From Jeotgalibaca dankookensis (GTDB lineage: Bacteria; Bacillota; Bacilli; Lactobacillales; Aerococcaceae): a DNA stretch of 64,000 bases. Below, piece after piece: positions 26,547 to 34,185 of the stretch (position 1 is the first letter of the stretch; each line of letters opens with the position of its first letter). The position numbers and the translations under genes are program-made. The stretch spans positions 1,550,001-1,614,000 of the forward strand of contig NZ_CP019728.1 in NCBI RefSeq assembly GCF_002005405.1. Reading direction: 5' to 3'. The notes beneath the pieces were generated by a model. The model saw only the letters and a list, made by a program, of their open reading frames with translations. It did not search any database and had not been told where the DNA came from.

Positions 26547-27387
26547 TTAATACCCTTTTTGTCTGATTATTTCATCTGTTTTTTCATATAGCTTTCTTGT
26601 TAGCTCTTGATTTCTTGCAATTTCCTTGACTTCTACTGGTTTACAATCAATAAAATATTGCCCTGAAACGCCTTCTACCTCTTTACTAGTTGCTACATAC
26701 AGAGAAGTTTCTGCTCCTTCTTCGGGTGATTTGAAAAAGGGCCGTAAGAACTTATAGACGGTTTTTCCAAATCCTGTTTCTCGATACGCCCATACTGGTT
26801 GCAACAGCACCTGGATGAAGCGCATTGACGGTGATGGCTGTGTCAGAAAGTCTATCCGATAATTCCCTAGCAAACAAGAGAGTCATCATTTTCGATCTTC
26901 CGTAGTTCCCTATAATAGAAAATTTACTTTCCGGTTGAAGATTGGACAGATCAAATCGAGCCATTTTGTATCCATTTGAGGAAACCACTACTATTCGGGC
27001 AGATTTCGCTTTTTTCAAATTGGGTAAAAGTAACTGTGTCAAATAGAAATGACCGATGTAATTTACTCCAGTCATTTTTTCAAACCCGTCTTCTGTATAT
27101 TCTTTTTTCAAAGCAAATACTCCAGCATTATTCACTAACACATCAATAATAGGATACTGCTCGATAATCATCCCTGCTGCTTTTTTTATGCTTTCTAAAG
27201 AAGCTAAGTCCCCTAAAACAAGAAAAACATGTTTGTTTCCACTCTTTTTTATAATTTCCTTTTGAGCTTTTTCCCCTTTTTCTTGAGAGCGACAAAGCAT
27301 AATCACTTCAAACTTTTGTTTTGCTAACCCTAGGGCTGTTTCATATCCTACTCCGGTGTTTGCCCCGGTAACAACTGCTGTTTTCAT
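26547..27387 (-). pseudogene. Short-chain dehydrogenase/reductase, frameshifted
   Basis: The intact frame from ATG 27387 carries the Rossmann motif TGANTGVGYETA, LVNNAGVFA and active-site YGRSK, typical of classical SDR oxidoreductases near the retinol dehydrogenase group. After about residue 201 (ATSMGV, near 26782-26788) the frame is lost; the C-terminus (RETGFGKTVYKFLRPFF through IIRQKGY) continues in another frame to 26547. One indel of +1 or -2 explains this. The C-terminus is well preserved, so either the lesion is recent or it is an assembly error. It sits at the edge of a decay zone. Confidence 0.82.
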
Positions 27388-27916
27388 TTTCGTCCCTCCA
27401 CCATTTTTTATAAGTGAATGATACCATTTTAAGTAACAAATAAGGAGGTTACATCCCTTACACTCCTTTTATAAATAGTATATTAATCTTTTCGGGGTAT
27501 GAATATGTATAAAAAAGGAACCATTGCTCTTCGATTCATTTTAAATTGATAGGTATTAGTATCTCCGAAATAGGAATATTGAGTGTATTAAAAATATTTA
27601 TACGAAAATTAACTCAAAAAGAAATCCGATTATCGTTCTCTTATACGGATGGTCTTTTATCTACTCATCGGTCGACTATTACTCTTTTCACCATATTTAT
27701 ATATAGGTTTAGTAAAGAATCTGATATCCATTTATTTTATAAAATCTAACGCTACTGGGAGACATTGCAACTCAACTTACTCACCCTACACAAAAGAATA
27801 AATTGAAAAGAAGAATAAGAATTACTCTACCCGTAGTAATTGATGCGATTATGCCAAGAATTGTATTAGATGATGTCAATTCTTTTCTACTTCGTTTATT
27901 TGTTATTTATAGGTAG
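27388..27916. other. Gene-poor stretch with unrecognised short frames
   Basis: Two short plus-strand frames (27546-27749 and about 27749-27916) encode nothing I recognise and lack good ribosome sites. They may be degraded gene remains, since both neighbours are pseudogenes. A GGAGG at 27452 has no obvious frame behind it. Confidence 0.35.
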
Positions 27917-28746
27917 TTATTTCCCATTTAATTCAATAGAATTAGAGATATAAACATTCCATCCTCTTTCCTTTGCATAGTCTTGAATTTCTTTTTCTAG
28001 ATGGTTATCTTTTGTATATTCCAGTAAAAAAACATCTTTATCTAAGTCCTCCATCGCATTCAAATAATCTATATAATAATTTTGTTCCACCTCAGTTTGA
28101 ATACCAAACGTTTGATCCTCAAAATTTATCGTTGAAAATACTGTTTCTTGATTCACACTTGTTAAAATATCATTCACTTGATTGCTTCTTTGGGCATATA
28201 ACTCGACAAATTCATTCCCACTATTCACGATAACTGGTTTTTCATGAGTCATTACTCCTTTTAAAGTAGCTTCTACTCCTAAATAAATTGCCTCAGTAGG
28301 AATTTGACTATATACATCTACGTTATCTATCCAGAATCCATCTACATTTTTTCCAGTAACGAAATAACTAATTTTTCTTCAATGAAGCGCTGCCATTCTT
28401 TACTAGAAACGTTTATCCAATATTCATCTTCCCAATCTTGATAGGGCTTTTCAATTAAATGATGGAATTCTTCAAAATAAGGACGAAACATTTCTAACGA
28501 ACCAATATTTAAATATGTATAAACCTGTTGACCACGGTCTTGCATGAACAAAATTTCTTCTTTAGACAGAACCTGTGCATCGACAACTACTAGTTTGTAT
28601 CCTTCACTTGCCTTTACTGCATCCTCGCCCTCCAAGCTTAAGAAAACTCCATAACTAGAAAGCCGTAACAGTTTATATTCATTGAAGATTCTTTTTATTG
28701 GTAGAGTTATGATAATTACTTCACATAAAGTATATCTATTTATAAA
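27917..28746 (-). pseudogene. Endo-alpha-1,4-polygalactosaminidase-like glycoside hydrolase (GH114), frameshifted
   Basis: Two minus-strand frames join into one TM1410/GH114-type (beta/alpha)8 hydrolase. The first part carries YGVFLS, LVVVDAQVLSKEEI, YLNIGSLEMFR and WINVSSKEWQRFI. The second continues NVDGFWIDNVDVYSQIP and VIVNSGNEFVE to the end. The break is in a run of six A residues (T-run at 28347-28352 on the plus strand); one extra A restores the frame. No start codon exists upstream of the open frame, which begins near 28746, and a signal peptide is not recognisable, so the 5' end is also eroded. The family is extracellular and cuts galactosaminoglycan-like polymers. Confidence 0.8.
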
Positions 28747-28932
28747 TCATACATTCAACCCATATCGTTCATAAATAGAAAGTCTTTAAAATAGAGGTTC
28801 TTTTGCAATAATTAACTACCAGAATCCTCTACTTTTCTATTGTACAGTAAAAAAAGACAAGGAATGATACAGTGAATTTAAAAAATGATGGTTGTGAACA
28901 AAGCGATAGATACTATCACTCTCAAACAATGC

Positions 28933-29004
28933 CAAGAAACAATCCACGTCCATCGCATTGCCCGCTTAAATCCAGACCGTCCCGAACTTGAAGCTGCTGA
29001 ATAG
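28933..29004 (+). pseudogene. 3'-terminal remnant of a second DUF1576 gene
   Basis: About 23 codons (ETIHVHRIARLNPDRPEL, stop at 29002-29004) match the C-terminus of the complete DUF1576 protein (EAIHVHRVARLNPDRPEL at 26240-26304) with about ten percent nucleotide divergence. Nothing upstream resembles the rest of the gene. A terminator of different sequence follows. It is a relic of a paralogue or of an old rearrangement. Confidence 0.75.
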
Positions 29005-29007
29005 AAA

Positions 29008-29050
29008 ACAGACTTTTCTTCCCTTGCGAGAGAAAAGTCTGTTTTTTATT
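29008..29050. terminator. Terminator shared by the DUF1576 remnant and the GTPase gene
   Basis: AACAGACTTTTCT (29008-29020) and AGAAAAGTCTGTT (29031-29043) form a perfect 13-bp stem with a T-run on the plus strand and A/T-rich flanks on the other. It lies against the end of the minus-strand GTPase gene. Confidence 0.8.
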
Positions 29051-30254
29051 TTTTCTTTTTGAAAAGTTGTTGAACCTTTCCTAGAAAACTTGTTTTTTTG
29101 TCAATTTGATCTAATTCGGTCTGCAACTCTGGGGCGATTTTGCTATTCTTCAAACGTGACTGTAGTTCTTTTTTCATTAATTCGCCAATATTTTTTAAGT
29201 CAGGATATTCACCGTCTACTTCACCTTTTGCGATAAAAGATAAGACCTCAATATAGCTAAAAGCGAGCGCAGTAGTTAGGATAGAGGCCGTCCCCCCACT
29301 AATTAACCCGCCAGCTAGTGTTCCCGCTCCAGGAATAAATTTTATTAAATTCGATACAATGTAGCGGCCCAAATAAGTTGCACCACCGGTTCCACCAACT
29401 GCTCCCAAAATACTTGCAATATTCGTGCGTTCCATAGAGATACCGAATATAGCGGTAATATGGGCCATCATGCTAATCTGCATAGGCACTAGAACCGTGG
29501 CATCAGAAAATGGAATGGGGGTAAAACCTACCCCGAACGTAGAGGCAATATAGCGCCTTGCCCAACGCCTAGCTGCTTTCGCTTTACGTTCAATATCTAC
29601 TTGTTGGGCATTGTTAAAAGCTTTGGTAACATCCTTAGGAATCACTTCAATGGTACGCGAAATTAGTTCTTTTAGTCCACTTCGTGGAATAGTTAACTCA
29701 TCCGATATCACCAAGGGTTCTGCCATAATGTTCATAACGGCGGCTATTTCTAAATTTAACTCTTCAATATAGTTACGAAACGCTTGCGCCGGTTGACCGA
29801 TGGCTTGGGTTAACACAATAATTACCGGTAAATATTGTGCAAGTTCATTTATAAAAGAAATTTCTGTCTCTTCAATGCGAGAAGAATTCGCATTGATACA
29901 GTAGTAAATAACATGAATCGCTTCTTCAGGTCCTTTTTCTAGGCTCGTTTTGATAGTTGAAAAAATTTCGCTCCGTACTTGCGTTTGGATGGTTCCACTC
30001 AATTCTAACCCGCGTGTATCATACAGTACAATAGGAACTCCTTCTTTAGATATAAGTCTCAAGTGTTTGGTTACCGGTTTGCCAATACCCGTGGAAGCCA
30101 GTTTCTCACGAAATATATTATTTACAAGTGTACTTTTCCCAACACCCGTTTTACCGACAAGCATAATATTAACTGTCTGCATGTTATTGATTTCTTTTTG
30201 TGTTTCATTTAAAAGCTCATCGACTAGGCTTAAATCAATATTCTTGTTCACCAT
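29046..30254 (-). CDS. Membrane-associated GTPase with DUF697-like C-terminus
   Basis: This ~402-residue protein has an N-terminal Era-like GTPase domain (P-loop GKTGVGKST near residue 33, G3 motif DTRGLE, LTQ in the G4 region) and a C-terminal half with hydrophobic Gly-rich segments typical of DUF697/YcjF-type domains (GFTPIPFSDATVLVP, GAGTLAGGLISGG). A basic tail KKKK ends it. I chose ATG 30254 with an AGGAGTGA site. It begins 14 nt after the TetR gene and is likely under that regulator. The role is unknown; related proteins are linked to membrane stress or remodelling. Confidence 0.8.
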   Translation of the reverse strand: MVNKNIDLSLVDELLNETQKEINNMQTVNIMLVGKTGVGKSTLVNNIFREKLASTGIGKPVTKHLRLISKEGVPIVLYDTRGLELSGTIQTQVRSEIFSTIKTSLEKGPEEAIHVIYYCINANSSRIEETEISFINELAQYLPVIIVLTQAIGQPAQAFRNYIEELNLEIAAVMNIMAEPLVISDELTIPRSGLKELISRTIEVIPKDVTKAFNNAQQVDIERKAKAARRWARRYIASTFGVGFTPIPFSDATVLVPMQISMMAHITAIFGISMERTNIASILGAVGGTGGATYLGRYIVSNLIKFIPGAGTLAGGLISGGTASILTTALAFSYIEVLSFIAKGEVDGEYPDLKNIGELMKKELQSRLKNSKIAPELQTELDQIDKKTSFLGKVQQLFKKKK

Positions 30255-30268
30255 CTTATTCACTCCTA

Positions 30269-30853
30269 TCAGTCTTTTAGATAGCATTCTAAAATATTAA
30301 AGCTATATTCTCCCATCATGTCAGCAGTGTCTTCCATTCCAGATTCTAACCACGTCCGGATAATCCCTTGTATGGAATAAGAAAAAGCAGAAACAATATA
30401 AATCGCTGGTACATCTTTTTGTTTGGGTCCTAGTTTGGCGATGAGACGATCTTTCAAGAGCTCATTGAATTTGTGATGAAAGGAATAGCTACTATTCTCA
30501 TTCGTCAAACTCTTAATCAGTAGACTATTTTTCTGAATGTATTTAAATAGCGTTGTAAATTCATCAACAAGCTTTTTTCTACTTAATTCAGAATGGATAT
30601 TACGTTGGGCTAAATTCAAAATGTTGGATCCTGTTTCGCTAATTTCAATCATGAGTTGATTGATACTCTTTTCCATTAGATCATATTTATCTACATAATG
30701 AAGGTAGAAGGTGCCCCGATTAATCCCCGCTATATCTGTAATTTCTTTGACTGATATTTTATTTATTGATTTTTTCTCAAGTAATTCTGTTAAGGCCTCT
30801 TGAATGCCTTGTTTTGTTCGTATAATACGGCGATCAATTTGTTTCGTGTCCAT
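30269..30853 (-). CDS. TetR-family transcriptional regulator
   Basis: The product has ~194 residues with an N-terminal TetR helix-turn-helix (ISVKEITDIAGINRGTFYLHY) and a Firmicutes-type TetR C-terminal domain (FSYSIQGIIRTWLESGM). I placed the start at ATG 30853; an in-frame TTG at 30868 is an alternative, and neither has ideal ribosome-site spacing. It is upstream of, and cotranscribed with, the GTPase gene, suggesting autoregulation of the pair. Confidence 0.85.
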   Translation of the reverse strand: MDTKQIDRRIIRTKQGIQEALTELLEKKSINKISVKEITDIAGINRGTFYLHYVDKYDLMEKSINQLMIEISETGSNILNLAQRNIHSELSRKKLVDEFTTLFKYIQKNSLLIKSLTNENSSYSFHHKFNELLKDRLIAKLGPKQKDVPAIYIVSAFSYSIQGIIRTWLESGMEDTADMMGEYSFNILECYLKD

Positions 30854-30980
30854 GCTTATTGATACCAACCCTTCTTTTTTATCGCTTTTAACTTCTTCTA
30901 TGTATTATAAGCTACTTCCTGTCTAATTAACAACATAAAGAGCAAAAGAGTTGGATATCAAAGGTAAAAATTACCATAAA

Positions 30981-31016
30981 AAGAAGGTTGAGACACACGT
31001 CTCAACCTTCTTTTTA
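30981..31016. terminator. Terminator of the YugP-type peptidase gene
   Basis: GAAGGTTGAGAC (30983-30994) and GTCTCAACCTTC (30999-31010) form a 12-bp perfect stem with a 4-base loop and a T-run. On the minus strand it ends the metallopeptidase gene. Confidence 0.8.
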
Positions 31017-31021
31017 AAATA

Positions 31022-31714
31022 TTAGTCTCTTCTGTTACCAAAAATCATAACCAATCGCAATAGTTGTAGGAAGCTCATAATCGCGGCAGCGACATAGGTC
31101 AAAGCTGCTGCATTTAGCACATTCTTAGCTTTGGGAACTTCATCTCTTTCAAGAATATTTCCACTCCCTAGAATTTCAATGGCACGGTAAGAAGCATTAA
31201 ATTCAACGGGTAAGGTAACCACTTGAAAAACAAAGGTAAGTGAGAACAAAAGAATACCAAGTTGGATGAGTGTTTGCCCGCCTGATCCTAGAACAACCCC
31301 AATTAAAATCATCGGCATCGATATGGATTGCCCAAAATTAGTAGCTGGAACAAGTGCATGACGTAAACGAAGCGGTACATAGCCTACTTGGTCTTGAATA
31401 GCATGCCCTACCTCATGTGCCGCAACACCAATTGCAGCAACGGACGTTGAGTTTGCGGTGGTATCAGAAAGACGTAAAACTTTGGCACGTGCGTCATAAT
31501 GGTCAGTCAAATCCCCACTGACACGTTCAAGACGAACATCTTGAATCCCCGCACGATCTAATATATATTGGGCGGCTTGTGTTGCTGTATAGCCTTTTCG
31601 GCTAAGAACTTTACTGTATTTATTAAAGGTACTTTTAACGTAAGCTTGAGCAGCAAACGAAATAACCAACCCGATAATAATTAAGAAATAACTACCCCCA
31701 TAGAATAGTGGCAT
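31022..31714 (-). CDS. Neutral zinc metallopeptidase, YugP family
   Basis: The 230-residue membrane protein has an N-terminal membrane segment, the zinc site AAHEVGHAIQ near residue 107 and three to four hydrophobic segments after it. Length and order match the YugP/Zn_peptidase_2 family of membrane-embedded proteases found widely in Firmicutes; physiological substrates are not established. AAAGGAGGG precedes the ATG. It forms a minus-strand series with the nucleotidase gene upstream (56-nt gap). Confidence 0.87.
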   Translation of the reverse strand: MPLFYGGSYFLIIIGLVISFAAQAYVKSTFNKYSKVLSRKGYTATQAAQYILDRAGIQDVRLERVSGDLTDHYDARAKVLRLSDTTANSTSVAAIGVAAHEVGHAIQDQVGYVPLRLRHALVPATNFGQSISMPMILIGVVLGSGGQTLIQLGILLFSLTFVFQVVTLPVEFNASYRAIEILGSGNILERDEVPKAKNVLNAAALTYVAAAIMSFLQLLRLVMIFGNRRD

Positions 31715-31770
31715 CTGAAACCCTCCTTTTATTTAATTATAACAAATGAGTTTGAATATTGTGTGAAGAT

Positions 31771-32385
31771 TTATTTAAGCAAAGCTAAACCCTGCTTATA
31801 AGTTTGAAGACGATTATATTGAACTTCTTCTAATCGTTCCTCATAGTCATCAATAAAATGTTGATAAGCTTTTGTCCAGTTGTCAATGCGTTTAAAGGGT
31901 GTGTCTATTTTTTGATTGAATTTAGCTGTAAACAAAATACCGGTTCCTCTAAACTGATGCAACTGCTTGATATTATCATCAATCAAATAATCTGAACGGA
32001 CTACTTTTTTATTACCACAATAAATATAATGATTGACGTCTAAAAAAGGAAAATGCTCCTGGAGCCATTCAAATTTATCTTGGAAGGAGCCAGGTATCTC
32101 CATTGCAGCTGTTGCAATATAGACATCATATTGTTGGTTGAGTTCTGCGACAACTTCAATCGCATTTTCTTTAACAGCAAGATCCCGTGTAAAACCAGGT
32201 TGATTTAATTCTCTGATAAAAGCTGCGCGTTGTTTTTCATTAAAGGCTTCTTCTAAATCTAAGGTTAATAAATCATCGGGTGTATAAGTCGTTTGGTTCA
32301 TTTGATTAAAAAAATCAACCATTTTCTCAGTCGTACCTGCCAACACGTCATCCATGTCAATTGCGATACTTATTTTTTTAGGCAA
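31771..32385 (-). CDS. 5'(3')-deoxyribonucleotidase, HAD family (NT5C type)
   Basis: The 204-residue HAD-like phosphatase starts with IAIDMDDVLAGT, where the first Asp is the nucleophile and the second the acid/base. The YNVYIATAAM-like motif II region and YLIDDNIKQL motif IV follow, matching the NT5C family, which dephosphorylates (deoxy)nucleoside monophosphates. The start is TTG at 32385 with AGGTGA upstream. Placed beside the uracil permease, it may help balance pyrimidine nucleotides. Confidence 0.82.
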   Translation of the reverse strand: MPKKISIAIDMDDVLAGTTEKMVDFFNQMNQTTYTPDDLLTLDLEEAFNEKQRAAFIRELNQPGFTRDLAVKENAIEVVAELNQQYDVYIATAAMEIPGSFQDKFEWLQEHFPFLDVNHYIYCGNKKVVRSDYLIDDNIKQLHQFRGTGILFTAKFNQKIDTPFKRIDNWTKAYQHFIDDYEERLEEVQYNRLQTYKQGLALLK

Positions 32386-32423
32386 GTGTCACCTAATCCT
32401 TTCTTCTTTACTTTCTATACCCT

Positions 32424-32429
32424 ATTATA
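32424..32429 (-). promoter_or_regulatory. Extended -10 box for the nucleotidase gene
   Basis: On the minus strand TGGTATAAT lies about 38 nt before the TTG start, directly behind the T-run of the permease terminator. The -35 element is poor, so an extended -10 promoter is suggested. Confidence 0.45.
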
Positions 32430-32430
32430 C

Positions 32431-32474
32431 CAAAAAAACTCCCAAAACCAGACTCTTTTGTCTGATTTTGGGAG
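32431..32474 (-). terminator. Terminator of the uracil permease gene
   Basis: CTCCCAAAACCAGAC (32439-32453) pairs with GTCTGATTTTGGGAG (32460-32474) with one wobble. On the minus strand a seven-base T-run follows. Confidence 0.82.
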
Positions 32475-32485
32475 ACTCTCATTAA

Positions 32486-33757
32486 TTAGACTTCTTTCGG
32501 TAAAATTAAATTTAAGATAATCCCAGCTAGGGCACTTAAAGCCGTTCCGGATAATGTAAGAAGAGGCAATTCTAGCGTTGCCCCGCCCAAACCTAGTACG
32601 AGCATGGAACTCGCTATAATAAGATTGCGAACCATTCCAAAATCAACTTGCTCTTCTATTAAAACCTTTAAACCGTTACTCGCAATAACACCGTATAAGA
32701 GAATAGCCATTCCCCCTAATACAGGACTAGGAATGGTTGAAATTAAAGCTGTAAACTTTCCTAGAAAACTCAACCCAATTGCAAAGAGTGCTGCGTTACG
32801 AATAACCGAAACAGAAGCAATCCGAGTCATACCGATTACGCCAGTATTTTCACCATAAGTGGTATTAGCCGGCCCACCAATAAGAGCCGAAACAGCCGTT
32901 GCAACGCCATCACCTATTAAGGTTCGATTTAAACCTGGTTCTTTCATAAATTCACGGTCACAAATTTTTCCTAAAACGGTATGATCGCCAATATGTTCCG
33001 AAATGGTTACTAAGGCAACGGGAACGATTGCTAATGCTTCTGGTCCGAAGTATGGCCGGTAAGAACTAAACCATGGTGTTTGGAAAGGAAGGATAAAACC
33101 TGGTAATTCAAACCAGCGCGCTTGAAGAACAGGGGTAAAATCCACTAAGCCAATCGCTAAAGCAATCAGATACCCTCCAACAATTCCGATTAGAAAGGGA
33201 ATAATTTTGAAAAAGCCCTTCGCTTTGGTGTTAACGAAAGCGGTGATTAAGAAGGTGGCTACTGCTACAAACATATGCCGGACGTCCCCACCTGCTACAA
33301 ATCCAGCGTTTGTTACTGCTGAACCTGCTAGGCCTAAACCGATTACCATAATCATAGGGCCAATTACAATGGGTGGTAGTAGGGTATCAATCCATCTCGT
33401 TCCTATCAGTTTAACAAGTGCTGCTGCACTTACATAAACCAACCCAACTAAGACAATACCCGTTTGGGCGGCGCCAATATCGCCTCCCATTTGTTCGATT
33501 GCGACTGCCATTGCTGAAATATAAGCAAATGATGAGCCTAAGTAAACGGGCACTTTTGCTTTAGTCGCGAAGCGATAAATCAACGTTCCTAGTCCACTTG
33601 CAAACAGTGCTACTGAAACAGGCATCCCTAGAATTAAAGGAACCAAAATGGTCGCTCCAAACATAGCGAAAATGTGTTGAAAACTTAGTAAAATACCTGT
33701 TAAAACGGGGGGTTTTTCATGTACCTCTAATAATAATGCGCGTTGACTGACAGCCAT
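32486..33757 (-). CDS. uraA: Uracil permease, NCS2 family
   Basis: The 423-residue integral membrane protein matches the nucleobase-cation symporter-2 family: FQHIFAMFGATILVPL at the N-terminus, GPANTTYGENTGV and about a dozen hydrophobic segments. It imports uracil with protons. The substrate assignment is supported by the upstream leader, which has the features of a PyrR-controlled attenuator, as in pyrP genes. AGGAGG precedes the ATG at 33757. The gene has its own promoter and terminator, so it is monocistronic. Confidence 0.92.
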   Translation of the reverse strand: MAVSQRALLLEVHEKPPVLTGILLSFQHIFAMFGATILVPLILGMPVSVALFASGLGTLIYRFATKAKVPVYLGSSFAYISAMAVAIEQMGGDIGAAQTGIVLVGLVYVSAAALVKLIGTRWIDTLLPPIVIGPMIMVIGLGLAGSAVTNAGFVAGGDVRHMFVAVATFLITAFVNTKAKGFFKIIPFLIGIVGGYLIALAIGLVDFTPVLQARWFELPGFILPFQTPWFSSYRPYFGPEALAIVPVALVTISEHIGDHTVLGKICDREFMKEPGLNRTLIGDGVATAVSALIGGPANTTYGENTGVIGMTRIASVSVIRNAALFAIGLSFLGKFTALISTIPSPVLGGMAILLYGVIASNGLKVLIEEQVDFGMVRNLIIASSMLVLGLGGATLELPLLTLSGTALSALAGIILNLILPKEV

Positions 33758-33778
33758 ACCTTATTCCTCCTAGTTTTG

Positions 33779-33888
33779 GGCATAAAAAAATGCCCTTTTT
33801 CTAAGCAAAAGGACCTATAGGTATCAAATATGAAATTTGTACCCTTCCTGACCTCACGGGATCAATTTAAAGGACTTGTGCTGCAATT
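33779..33888 (-). promoter_or_regulatory. PyrR-type attenuator leader of the uracil permease gene
   Basis: The minus-strand leader contains GATCCCGTGAGGTCAGGAAGG (complement of about 33842-33863), resembling the PyrR anti-antiterminator loop (UCCxGxGAGG). It is followed by a terminator hairpin GTCCTTTT/AAAAGGGC (33792-33799 with 33807-33814) and a T-run (33784-33790). UMP-bound PyrR would favour termination, lowering uracil import when pyrimidines are plentiful. The mechanism follows from the known family; the pairing was read by eye. Confidence 0.75.
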
Positions 33889-33917
33889 ACTATAGCATAA
33901 CTTTTTTTTGACTTCAA
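33889..33917 (-). promoter_or_regulatory. Promoter of the uracil permease leader
   Basis: TTGAAG (complement of 33912-33917), a 17-bp spacer and TATAGT (complement of 33889-33894) precede the attenuator leader. Confidence 0.7.
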
Positions 33918-34006
33918 GCTCTTATATTTGAAATTACTCTTGGTTTTTTAATCAAATTTTCTTTAAATTATTACGCAATTACAAAGATGTCTACAGATAT
34001 TCAGCG

Positions 34007-34109
34007 TATACTAGATGAGTAATGAAAGACACAATCGGTTTTCTTAATTTATAATCTAGGAGCTGCAACTCCTTCCTTTTAGACAGCGCCCGGGCGTTGT
34101 TTTTTTTTG
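34007..34109 (+). ncRNA. Candidate leader or small RNA ending in a terminator-like hairpin
   Basis: A TATACT (34007-34012) is followed by about 75 bases with a small hairpin (GGAG/CTCC, near 34059-34071) and a GC-rich palindrome GCGCCCGGGCGT (34086-34097), then a nine-base T-run. Such a hairpin upstream of the gene at 34186 could be a terminated small RNA or an attenuator. The -35 box is weak and no known RNA family is recognised. Confidence 0.35.
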
Positions 34110-34185
34110 TGCTAAACAGGTCATTTTTATTTTAAACACTGCGATGCTATACTGATGGTAAAATCTTCATGAGGAGGGTCTAGAA

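Noticed and set aside
27546-27749. 67-codon plus-strand frame with ISISEIG, faintly like a regulator helix-turn-helix
   Set aside because: Too degenerate, TTG start without a ribosome site, no continuous domain; left as unassigned in a decay zone.
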